Shown: in pieces, positions 11,133-22,400 of the stretch
Position numbering within the stretch: the stretch's first letter is position 1
Layout of the letters: each line of letters begins with the position of its first letter
Assembly (NCBI GenBank): GCA_033439765.1
Contig: JAULSN010000005.1
Location: 3,239,001-3,303,000, forward strand
Reading direction: 5' to 3'
DNA length: 64,000 nt
DNA from: Lasiosphaeria ovina
Taxonomy: Eukaryota > Ascomycota > Sordariomycetes > Sordariales > Lasiosphaeriaceae
Notes under the pieces: generated by a model
The model's database searches: none
What the model saw: only the letters and a program-made list of their open reading frames with translations
Told to the model about the DNA's origin: nothing
Program-made: the position numbers and the translations under genes

Positions 11133-11263
11133 GGGTCGCTAGTCTAGTAGTATAATATATTAGGCGAATAGACTAGTTATAAAGGCCTATTTCTAAGAAC
11201 GAAATACGCTTATAATAATCTTATCCGTTTAATAAGGTCGTAGGTTCGAATCCTACGTAATTT
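11133..11263 (+). ncRNA. tRNA-like sequence in element B, antisense to pol
   Basis: A 131-nt segment opens with acceptor-like GGGTCGC, then TAGTCTAGTAGTATA (matching a Pol III A box), and ends with a perfect T-arm GTAGGTTCGAATCCTAC (B box) and GTAATTT. The homologous segment in E (59483-59613) has exactly the same length and a better acceptor stem, AGGTCGC/GCGATCT. The middle (about 55 nt more than a normal tRNA) forms hairpins. RIP has damaged this copy's acceptor stem. Confidence 0.55.
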
Positions 11264-12552
11264 ATTATTTTTATATTTTTCTAGATCGTCCTTAGCGCCT
11301 CGGAGCTACCTATATAGGCTCCTTAGGCCGGTCTAGATTCTATTAGTAGAATTCTTAGATCTTCTCTAGGTAGCTTAGAAATAAAACTAGTTCTTACGAG
11401 TTCTCCTTATTTCTATAATTAAGCTATTTAATTAAGTATTAGAGCTCTCCTTTTATAATTCGAGAGTCTAAAACCTACTTAATATCGTACTCTTCCTCGA
11501 AGTCCTCGACTTCGATATCCTAAGCTAGCCGCGTATTCTTTAGCGCTAGTTCTAAAAGTGAAATATAAAAGATATTTATCCTTAACTTTATTATACTAGA
11601 TAGGGATAATATATAATTATATATCGTAATCTTTTTCTTAATCTTAAATAGTCTAATCCTCTTAAAGTCTAGCTTCTTACTTAGCCGTTTTATTATTAAA
11701 AATTTAGTTGAAAGAAAAACCTTATCCCCCTCCTTTAGACGAGGTCCTTCGAATTTATATTTATCGTAATACGTCTTTATATATTAATATACTTATTCTA
11801 ATCTATTCTATAAATAAGCGTATAGCTCTTTAATCTAATCCGTAACTACTCGAGTACGGGGTACGCTTAGTACTTCTATAGGTAGTCCCTACTTAAGATC
11901 CATATCGTACTTAAAGAGGTTAAAGAAAGGGGTAATTCTAATAGCTTCTAGAACCGCTATATTATAGCTAAATTATACGCTTAGTAAGAGGTCGACTTAG
12001 TTATCTTATTTAAAGTTAATATAAATCCTAAGGTACGTCTCTAAGATTTAGTTAAGCCGTTCCGTCTAACCGTTTATTTATAAATAATATAATATAGAAG
12101 GCTTGCCTTTCGTCGTTATTTCTTCTATAAGACTCTTCTAGAACTTTAATATAAAAAGCTTATTTTAGTCCGAAATAATCTTTTTTAGCTATCCGTAATA
12201 TAATCCGATATACCTTTAAAAGACCTTAGTAAATTTCGTAGCGTCCTAAGTCTTTTTAAACGGGATGAAGTATAAGTACTTCGTAAATCGGTTTACTATT
12301 ACCTATATTACGTTATAAACTACGTCCGTAACTAGGTTTATTAATAATAATAGCTTCGTAATAAAGTCTATAATAATCGAAGCGAATAAATCTTCTATAA
12401 TTAAAAGTAGTTCTAAGAGTCCGTACGGTATATACCGTTTTGCCTTACTCTTATAATACTCCTCGTATTCTATTAGTACCTCCTTTACCTTAGCTTTAAT
12501 ATTAGGAAGTCGTACTATTATTAGATTCTTACGAGCGTCTTAACTTATCCGA

Positions 12553-12816
12553 TGTAAGAGAGGGCAGGTACGCCTAATCAAGGTGGTCATAATGTAGGCA
12601 AGAAGAAGGGCGAGCAATGAGTGGTATTGGTGTAAGACTTCAACCTGGCCCTCGCAAAGGAAGGTGGGCGAGGGCCGCTGCTTATATACATGCTTAGGGG
12701 CTCCGTTCCTTATAACGGTAGTAGCTGTGCCAACTAGTAGTGGTCTGGCCAGTTGATAACAGGTGGTGGGCGTATATAAAGGTGTGCGCACGTGCTTGGG
12801 GTGCTCTTTCCTTATA
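12553..12816 (-). repeat. 3' LTR of element A
   Basis: 264 bp. Near-identical copies stand at 18358-18621 and 63109-63372; differences are mostly CA/TA and TG/TA. A short minus-strand open frame inside it is not a gene. Confidence 0.9.
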
Positions 12817-12896
12817 ACTATCCCCCCCCCCGTAGATCGACGTCCTCGTCGATCTTGAACCTTATCTATTATCCTCCCTCTAACAAGAGTAAAAGC

Positions 12897-12968
12897 GCCG
12901 CGGTAGTATAGTGGTTAACACCCTAGTATCTTTACTAGAGGTCGGGGGTTCGAATCCTCCTCGGGGCA
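12897..12968 (+). ncRNA. tRNA-like sequence in element A 3' region
   Basis: 72 nt between the pol stop and the polypurine tract, antisense to pol. Acceptor GCCGCGG pairs with TCGGGGC except for one G-G; TA then a D-arm GTATAGTGGTTAACAC (A box), a CTAG-type anticodon stem, and T-arm GGGGGTTCGAATCCTCC (B box). The anticodon loop has 6 rather than 7 nt, so decoding is unlikely. An aligned copy in the second A element (63453-63524) shows it belongs to the element family. Confidence 0.6.
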
Positions 12969-13019
12969 TCTTGGTTCATAGGCACTACCTTCGGGTCGTA
13001 CTAGTAGATTAATGACTTT

Positions 13020-16000
13020 TTAGTCATTCCACTTCCTATACCTTTGTTTTGCTTTTTTCTCGTATTATTGCAGCACCTTCTATACGTTGGCCAAGTGTTC
13101 CCTAGGTTCCTAGGTATTATATTCTACTGGCCAGCCTGCCCATTTGACTAGGAACCTTTTTCGTTCTCCTTCATCCTTATATTCCACGATATCTTCTACT
13201 TCCCACTCCTCCTCTCCTTCTACTAGCTCTAGTAGTGGTAGTACCTTCTAGCCTTCAGCTACCGACCACTTTTCTAATAGGGAGACTGGGAAGATATTAT
13301 AGAGCCGGGCGTACTTAGCTAGTAGTTCGACCCGGTATACCTACGTGCCGATCCTTTCCGTAATCTTGACTAGGATGAACCTTAGTACTAGCTTCCTTCC
13401 TACCTTGAATCGGAAATTCTGTATAGAGAGTCCAACTATCTCTCCTACTTCGAATTCGATCTACTAGTGTCGTACGTCGTAGTATTTCTTCTAGGAGTCC
13501 ACTACCTTCTGCCAGTGGTGGTACAACCTCTCCCTCAGGTGTGCTAGCTTACTCAGCCGCTCGTGAACCCCTTACACCTTCAGCTATATAGAGGGTACGT
13601 AATACGCCATCCGAGGATTGTAGCCGTATAGGGCCTCGAACGGGCTCGCTCCGATGGTTACGTATACGCTATTATTATACGCAAACTCCGCTTCGTGGAG
13701 TAGTAGTACCTACTAGGCCTCTTCGTCGGTAAAGCACCTTAAATAGTATTGTAGGCTTTGGTATATTCGTTCCGACTGGCTATCGGTCTACGGGTGGTAG
13801 GCTATTAAGAGCCTCTACTTGACTTGGCGAGCTTTAGAGAGCTCTACCCAGAAATTACTAGTTAATAGGGAATCTCGGTCAGAGACTATACCTATTAGTA
13901 TACTAAATCGGCATTCCATATACTCGTAGAGTAGCTGGGCTAACTCGGCTACTATAACCGTAATAGTAGTTAGGATAAAGAGCGCGGTTTTCGTGAACCG
14001 GTCCACAACTACTAGGATGGTATCTACGATACGGTCCTTATACTAGTAAGGGGGTAGCTTCGTAATGAAATCTAGGCTAATCTCTTCAAAAGGTTAGGTA
14101 GGTAGCGGTAGGGAGCTGAGCTTCCCGTATAGCTTATACCTTAGTTATCGGTTACTAAGGCATACCTAGTACTATTTTATATAAGCTTATACTTCTACGT
14201 CTAGATTTTCCTAGTAGAATCTTCGCTTTAATAGGTCTACTATCTTATAGCTCCTAAAATACCCGGCTCTAGGGTTATCGTAGTATAAGCGTATTAGCTC
14301 TCTTCGTACTACTAGCGTTACTAGGATTACTAGCCTACCTTTATATCGGAGGGCCCCCTTATTATTAACGCTATCGTTTCCTAGCCTACCCTAGAACCTA
14401 GTACCTATACGCCTTATATTATTATTCCCTAGTTTCCCTATAGGCCTAGTACCCGTATTATTAACGCTATTATTTCCTGGTCTACCCTGGAATCCAGTAC
14501 CTATACGCGTATTATTATTCCCTAGTTTCCCTATAGGCCTAGTACCCGCGTTTCTTTAATCCTCGAGCACCTCCTTAATACGGCTTCTATATTCGAGATC
14601 CCCTTTCTATAGGGCGATAATCGACCTATAGAATCTATACCTAGGATCCTATTCCTTAGCTGCCTCACCGGCGCAAACCTCTGCCGTAACCGCGTAAGGA
14701 ATCAATAGGTCGGTACCCTAAGCGTCTAGCTTTAGTTACCCCTCGACCCTTTAATCTAACCGCCCCGGCGAGATCGTCTACTCTGGCGAGTCCGTAGTAG
14801 TTCTCCTAGTACGGCGTCCCAGCCCCTCCGTCGGGGTACTTCCGTCCCGCTAGTAGCTCCTTTCCCGGGGCTCCGCTTTATTAAACGCTACGCGTCCGGT
14901 GGCCCCGAGGGCAAAGCGCGTTATAGCCGAAACCCTAGCTATACCTTCAACTCGAGGATATTAAAGGGTTTATTCAACTCGTCTTACCGCTCTACGGTAC
15001 TTCCGGGAGTACGACTTCTTCTATACCCCGGCCTTGATCTAGGCTACGATTACCCTTACTACTACTAGTAACTCCCTAGCTAACTATAGCTTCTTCATTA
15101 AGGTGGGTAATATATCGTCGTAGGCAATCTCTCCTACTATATAGTCCGGTCTTCTTGAAAGGGGGTCGGCGGGGTTAGTAGCCCTAGGTCGATATTCGAG
15201 GTCGAAATCGAAAGGAGATAAGCGGTATACCTATCTAGCTAAGCGGCCCTTAAGGTCTCGGGCTGGGGCTACGATTACCCCTTTTAAGGCCTCGTAATCG
15301 GTAAGAACTACGAACCTCTAGTCGGTACCGCCTAGGTAGTGGCCCTAGTACTCGAGGGACTCGATAATAGCGATGAGTTCCTTCTACCCGGTAGCTTACC
15401 AGAGCTCGGTATCGGTAAGCTTCCTTAACTAGTAGGCTATAAGGCGCTATTAAGAGTCGACTAGCTATGAGAGGATCCCGGAGATCGCCTTATTACTAGT
15501 ATCGGTCTCGACTCTAGTCTAGCGGGTTAGATCCTAATAGGTAAGGAAACCTACTTGACTAAACGTTACCTTAAGGTAGTTGAAGGCGGCATTGGCCTCT
15601 GGTGGCTATCGGAAAGGGTTAGTAGCCTCTCCTTTTAGTAGTACGGTAATAGGGGCTATAATCCTAGAATACCCCTAGATAAACCGGCGGTAGAAGTTGG
15701 CGAATCCGAGGAAGACTTATATCTCTCGTATTGACTAGGGTACGGGCCATTCTTGGATTACCTTAACCCGCTCGAGGTCTATTGAGATACCTTAGTAGTT
15801 AATAATAAAGCCTAGGAACTCGACTTGGTCCTAGTAGAAGGAGTATTTTGACCGTTTAGCGAAGAGCTAGGCTTATTCGAGACGGTCGAGTACCTCTAGG
15901 ATATGGCGGGTGTGCTCCTTATAGGTAGTGGAGTAGATGAGGATATTATCGAGGTAGACGATATAAAATATATCTACTAGGCCGGCTAAGGCCCTATTAA

Positions 16001-18238
16001 TATAGGCTTGGAAGGTGGCCGGCGCGTTAGTTAAGCCGAACGGCATAATAGTATATTCGAATTAGCCGTAGCGGGTCTTGAAGGCTGTCTTCTATTGATC
16101 GGTCTTGCGGATCCGGATCCGGTGGTAGGTATCCTTGAGGTCGAGCTTGGTGAAGAACCGGGCACCTATAAGGCGGTCTATAAGGTCGCTAATAAGTGGT
16201 AGAGGGTACCGGTTCTTAATAGTGATCTTATTTAGGCCCCGGTAGTCGACGTATAAGCGTATAGTTCCATCCTTCTTAGGGACGAAAATAACTAGGGCTC
16301 CGGTAGGGCTGCTACTTTCTACGATACGGCCGTTAGCGAGGTTCTCCTAGATATAGAGAGCTAGTTCGTCCAATTGGGCTTGACTAAGGGGATAAATATA
16401 GCCCTACGGCGGTATAGACCCCTCTATAAGATCGATATAGTACTCGGCTCCTTCGAGGGTGTTAGGCTCCCGAGATGCTTATTCCGAGAAGACGGCTAAG
16501 CGGTATACGAGCTCCGGGGATAAAGGTTCTGGGTTTGGCTCCTATATCGGGCCGTCGAGGGTATCGATATAGTCCTCCTCGGGCCCGATAACCACGTTGG
16601 AGACTATGGCCGTAAAGGCGGGTACGCCGTTAAGGACGTCTCGGGCGAATTCCCCCGGTAGGATCTCCGAGTAACGGCCCTATTCGAAGGCGTTAAGGGC
16701 GGTATAAAGAACCACGCCCTCTGATCCCATACCCGGGTTCCCCTATAGTATTAGTGGGGCCCCCTTTGGCCGCTTAACCCCGTAGAAGAATTGAGATACG
16801 GTACGGGGGTTCCCGTATATATTAGTAAGTTAGAGAGTAAGGTGGAAAATGCCGTGGTTCTTAATCCGGCTACCGTTAGGGTTGATAAGCTACGGTAGGT
16901 CGAGGCCTTCGGCCTCCGGGAGTATGGGGATATAATGTACCTGGCAGAACCGGTGATCTACGTAATTGACTTGGGCCCCCGTATCGGCATTAATAACCAC
17001 CGTTAGTAGTGCGGCCTTCTGGCCACGGCGCCAGGAGCGAGTGCTACCTTGGATGGTGAAGGTAGGGCCCGGCTTTACCCCCTTAAAGATGGCCTGGGTA
17101 GATCGATCGGGGTCGTCGTCTACCGCCTCTCGTTTTCCGAGTCGTCTTCTAAGTCGGAGGGTTCCGGATATAGGTTACCGGGGTCCTTACTATTCTCTAT
17201 ACCGATATTCTGGATCCTGGTATCCGAGCCCGGTAGGGCCGTAGTACGTGGGAGGGTATATTGGCGTTGTACGTATCCTGGCTTACCATAGTTATAGTAC
17301 GTGATCGGCTCTCTAGTATGGAGAAGGGCCTACGCGTTGGACCCGGTGACTGGTTGTACTAGGGTGGGAGGTATATCCTTTGTTAGTAGATCCCGGAGTT
17401 CCCTTCGTTGGATCCGGGCTTTATCGTGGCGGGGCCCGGAGTAAGCTTCCTCCGTAATACGTAGTAGTTTCCGGGCTTTATCGAGGCTAGTGGGGGAGCC
17501 TATCCGCTTTCGGTAGGTTTCTTTATCGTTACCGTTCCGTAGGTAGGACCGGGTTAACTAGATACGTTCGTACTATTCGGCATAGTCCTTTACTGAGGTG
17601 ACGTTAAGGACGGCCTCGGCGTATCGGCTATAGTAAAAACGGTCTAGTTTAATCCAATAGTCCCGTACTATAAAGGGGCTTTCGGTATCCATTCTGGGGA
17701 GTCGTCTAACTAGGGCGGCCTACTCTCTATAGAACTCCTAGGGTAATCTCCCGCGTTGGGTATAAACCAGCCAGTCTTTGTATGCCTGGACTTCTCCGGT
17801 CTTGCTACTAAGGTAGTCCGAAGTAACGTAGTCCTTGAATTCCTACTATACGATTCGTTCGAAGTCCCCGTCGTGGAGCTGCTTCTGGTAAGCCCGCCAT
17901 TATTGCTACGTTTCCGGCTCCATCCAGGTACTGGCCTATTAGACTTGGAGCTATTGAGGTCGGTCTTGGCGTATAGCGTTTCCTTGTTCTACGGCTTGTA
18001 GCTAGTCTTCCCTATCCTGGAACGAGGTATTAACCCTTAGCTTACTAACCGCGTAGGTAGGGGGGCGGTCGTCTTTCGGCCGGGACAGGCCTCCTTGAGG
18101 TCCTAGGTTAGCTAGAGTAGTTCTAAGGTTGCCTAGGCCGGTAGAAAAGTTGGTTATCGCCTGCAATATCAAGGCTTGGAACTGCTGGGGATCCATGCTA
18201 GTAGAGGGCGTAGGAGAGTCCTGTACGGGGTCGTTCAA
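13020..18238 (-). pseudogene. gag-pol remains of chromovirus A
   Basis: Read on the minus strand. The gag N-terminus MDPQQFQALILQAITNF is open from about 18190 (a longer reading starts at 18238). A zinc knuckle near 17300-17250 reads YYNYGKPGYVQRQY, where C-x2-C-x4-H-x4-C is expected: all four ligands have become Tyr, as TGT/TGC-to-TAT/TAC and CAC-to-TAC changes would do. Protease DTGAQVNYV is intact at about 16985. The RT box FEYTIMPFGLTNAPATF lies at about 16085-16012, and YLDN (catalytic DD changed to DN) at about 15960. RNase H, integrase and a C-terminal chromodomain follow, ending WND-TAA at 13020. Many TAG/TAA codons; inactive. Confidence 0.85.
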
Positions 18239-18357
18239 ATCCTCGAGGGTCGCTTATTGGGTTGAACTAGCCTGAGGAGTGGCTCTCCCCTTTCCACGAG
18301 TATTGCCTGCTATAGTGACCGGCTCGATCGTTACCGGTGGTAGGGAGGTTGAAGAAT

Positions 18358-18621
18358 TGTAAGAGAGGGTAGGTACGCCTGATTAAGGTGGTCATAATAT
18401 AGGCAAGAAGAAGGGCGAGTAATGAGTGGCATTAGTGTAAGACTTCAACCTGGCCCTCGTAAAGGAAGGTGGGCGAGGGCCGCTACTTATATATATGCTC
18501 AGGGGCTCCGTTCCTTATAACGGCAGTAGCTGTGCCAACTGGTAGTGGTCTGGCCAGTTAATGACAGGTGGTGGGCGCACATAAAGGTGTGCGCACGTGC
18601 TTGGGGTGCTCTTTCCTTACA
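18358..18621 (-). repeat. 5' LTR of element A
   Basis: 264 bp, terminal dinucleotides TG...CA intact, followed by target duplication TCCGA at 18622. Confidence 0.9.
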
Positions 18622-19171
18622 TCCGAGATATCCGTTAAATTTAGCGTTATATTACTCCTAGATTAACTTTAACTAATCGTCCGGATATATATATATCTTA
18701 CTATTATACTAAACTTTACCTAGGCCGTCGATAGTAATACCGAATAGTAGGTCTTACTCTTCCTTTAAGGTACGAGCCTTAAACTAGTACTCTTTATTAT
18801 TCTCTTATTCTATATAGTAAGCTATATAAACGTCGTACTAGTCCTTAATAAGGTGCCTAAGTACTTCCCTATCTTCTTATAAAAGGGGTAATAATTCCGT
18901 CTTTTCTCCCTAGACCCGATAGTCCGGTCTTCTATTAAGAGCGTCCGCCTGAACGTTCTCCGTTCCTTTAATATAATAGACTTCGAAGTTAAAGGGTATA
19001 AGGAACTCTACTTAGCGTATTTATTTACCGTTAAGTTTCTACTTCCTAATCTATTATTAAAGGTTATAATAATCCGTATATACCTTAACGGGTTATTCTA
19101 TTCCGCTAAGGTAAGGTTATTAGTCTTTAAAAGTATAGATAATCAACCTTAGCTCTTTATCGTACGTTTAC

Positions 19172-19472
19172 TATTGGAATGACAAGGTCATTCATAATAG
19201 TCACTATAGTAACCGTTGCGAAAGGTAGGGGTGGTAATGTGGTTATATTCTGCTCTATTCTATTCACTCTAGGGTTATAGGGTACTTGGTGGTTTTGGGG
19301 GAGTGGGCTGTCCATAAGGTGGATGGTCCGTACACACTAAGGTCATGTGCTAGGGTAGGTGACCCGTATGTCCGGGCCAGGCCCACTATTCTTCCTGACT
19401 GACCAATTAGGGCTATACGGCCCGCCGAGCCGCCTCAGCCTCCGTAACTCTAATTGATCGGTTATTCCTATA
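19172..19472 (-). repeat. 3' LTR of element C
   Basis: 301 bp, close match to 25595-25895, mostly CA/TA-type differences. Confidence 0.9.
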
Positions 19473-19499
19473 CTAGTAGTCTTTTCTTCCTCTATAAGA

Positions 19500-22400
19500 T
19501 CCTACTCGCTATGGTCCTTCTTATTCCGCTTTACGGAAGCCTGAATCCTGACCGTCAACGTATTATTATTAATAAGGGCCTATAGGGCCATATTGGGTAA
19601 TGACTTCGTCATCGTATCGGCCGGGTTGTCGTTTCCGTTGATCCATCGGACTTCGAAGATCTCCTACTTCTCGTATAACTGCCTCATACTCATGATATCG
19701 ATTATAAGCCGCTTTTCCTTCGTTATACCTAGTTTGACTAAGCATTCGTAGAGCGAGAAAGAGTCGGTGTATACGATTATCGGGATATTCGGGATGCCTA
19801 GCTTAGCCAGGATCATGTTGATCGTTACGTTGAAACAAATGCCTATATCAACACCGTTGGCCATAGCGTAGATCTCTAAGGCTAGGATACTTCGTATAAT
19901 CCGCTTATATTTGGTAGATAACTAGTAGATCAGGTTCCCTATTATGATGAAGCTTCCTTTATCCATCTCTTCGTTCGCTAGGAAGATCACGTATCCGATT
20001 TGTGAGCTCAAGTCCTTATTATTAGCGAATGACGCGTCTACGTAGACAAATAGCCTAGCCGTAGGTAGGTCGAGGGGGATATAGTTAATACCTCGGTTAA
20101 CGTGCTCTATCTGCTATTTAATACGTTTATTCATCCTAGCGATATCTTCTTTTATTAGTTCTTTATACTATACTATAACCGATAGGTCGAACGCGGCTTT
20201 AGGCTAATAGGTCGAAGCGATATAGGTACCGCGTGCCCGCTATTCGACGTATTCCTGAGCGTTAGTCGCGATTATGAGCTTCTCGCCCTGCTTCTTCTGC
20301 TTCAGGGCTAGTATACCGTCCTCTTGGAAGGTCAAGATGCATCCGTTAAATACGAGCGGGTTAGCCGGGGTTAATTTCTATTTCGGTTTGGCTATAAACT
20401 TGGCTTCCTCAATTATCTGCTCCTCCAGGGCTTCAAACCCTATATTAGTAAGGCCGATCGTATCGTTAGTCTGTATACCGACGACTATAAAGTGCTCTAA
20501 GTCGTTCGACGTAATTAATAGGCATGGATCGTAGGTCGATATAGTTATATTCAGCCGGTCCCGGTAATACTTGAAGTAGGTTGCCTACTAGTATATACCT
20601 ACCTCGGCTATGCCGTATAACGGCTTAACGACTTCTATTATTATCCCTTTCGGGTAGTTATAACGGATTTGCTCAGGCAGGTAGGCTATAATCGTTCGCT
20701 AAAGCGCTATTATAGACTATATATATACCTATATAATATCCCGAATCCATAGCATCATTCCCTAGCGGATGAGCGAGGGTGTTAGGGCTATTAGGGTCCG
20801 TTAGCTCGTTCGTTGGATCGTAGGGCTCTACGTTAGTACTAGTTCTTTGCCCTAATCGCTATAGCCTTGGATCATAAGCCGGGACTTCTCGTACGGAGAG
20901 TCCGTTTCCTTACCTTTGACCTCGCGGACCATACGCGATTTGAAGATACGGATATTTCCGTACCTCTCCGGGTCGTACTTCTAGAATATAAAGACTCCTC
21001 GGCCAATAAGGGTATCGATTTCCTCTTAATCGGAGCGGGAGAAAGGCTCGCCATCCGTTAGAATCTTCCCTTCCTGGCGAAGCCGTATCGCTAGGTTATA
21101 GTCCTCTACTTCCTTTACCGTTAGATAGGCTATCGTAAGGGTCGCACCCTCAGTCATCGCCGTATCTATAGTAGGGCTCGGCTTCGGCTTATTCTTTAAT
21201 CCGGGCGGCCGTCCTCGCCGTCTTAATACTCGGGGTTCTTCCTATAGAGGGGTCCACTCGTCGTCCTCGTCGGCCTCGTTATGAGGGAGCTTTCTACTCT
21301 CTCCGAGGGCCGGGGTAGCCGTTGAATCGTTACGGTAGTATGGCTTAACTACCACAATACGAAAGTTCGTAGGCTTGCCGTTAACTTCAACCGTATAGGT
21401 CTTTCCGTTACGTACGAGTAGTATATATAGGCTGGTCCACTTCTCGCCTTCTCGCTATACCTTTACCTCGCTTTAGAGAGGAAGGTTGAGGGTATTAAGG
21501 TTGTTCGGGCCGTTACGTATACCTAGGGTATTAGAAACCTATCTCTTTGCCTTAAGGGTACGTATCTCTATTATCGCTTTCCGTACTACTCTTACGCGGG
21601 CTTTAATAGAGGGAGATTGAGGCGATAATACGGTCATCCTAGGATACGTTCCGAATATAAGGAGGGTAGGGACTAGGCCGTCGGGTCCTGCAGTATCGTT
21701 AACTACCTTAATAGCCATTTGAAGGGCTTGATCTACCGTTACGTCAAGGCCGTACAGGTCTACCGTAATGACTTTATAGGCTCGGCGGAGCGGTCCGTAA
21801 TACCGTTCTAGCTTACCGATCGAGTTGTGGGCTTCTACTAGGACTTCTATAATCTCGATCGATAGGTTGCGGGCGTTATTAACGAATTCTTCTACCGTAA
21901 AGTTAGTTCCTATATTAGTAACGATGATATTAGGTAGTCTAACGTAGGTATCGATCTATATCGCTCGGATTATATTCTAGGTTACCTTTACCGTTATATT
22001 CTGGAGGAATCGTACGGCCTAGAAAGAGGTCGCCTCATCGATAGTATAGATAACTAGCTTTCTATCGAGATATATAATATCTACTAGTATACGGTAGTTA
22101 AAGTCGATATCGTTATAGAGGGTAAATCTAAATCTACTAGGATTGCTACTATATAACTAGTATTAATAGTAAAACTTATTAATCTTCTCGATAACTTCGT
22201 ACTCTAGATTATTATAGCCTACTCGTATGAGTACCTTATATAGGCGTTCTACCGCCGGGTGACCGAATCGTCGGTATAGTTAGCGTAGCTCTATTTCCGT
22301 AAGGTGAGACTATACGACAGTACTCTCGGGATCGTTTAGTAGGAGCCAGGGATAGCCCCATTTCCGTACGATCGGGTAGCCCTTTCCTTAATGAACTAGG

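Larger units (their letters stand above)
12553..18621 (-). mobile_element. LTR retrotransposon A (Ty3/gypsy chromovirus), RIPed, nested in B
   Basis: 264-bp LTRs at 12553-12816 and 18358-18621 (TGTAAGAG...CTTTCCTTACA as written; element sense is minus). The target duplication TCCGA lies at 12548-12552 and 18622-18626. A run of G (minus strand) with GATAGT just inside the low-coordinate LTR is the polypurine tract. Gag begins near 18238 and pol ends at 13020 with a chromodomain (KRFLVKWAGWP...EYNT), so this is a chromovirus. Target B sequence continues directly on either side. Confidence 0.9.

Noticed and set aside
12540..12791. 83-aa minus-strand protein (also at 63084-63347)
   Set aside because: Both copies lie in the A LTR; a chance frame in a non-coding repeat.
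12897..12968. Functional tRNA gene
   Set aside because: The anticodon loop has 6 nt and one acceptor pair is G-G in both copies; I call it tRNA-like only.
16966..17291. Plus-strand ORFs within element A
   Set aside because: They lie antisense to the gag-protease region and have no features; shadows of pol.
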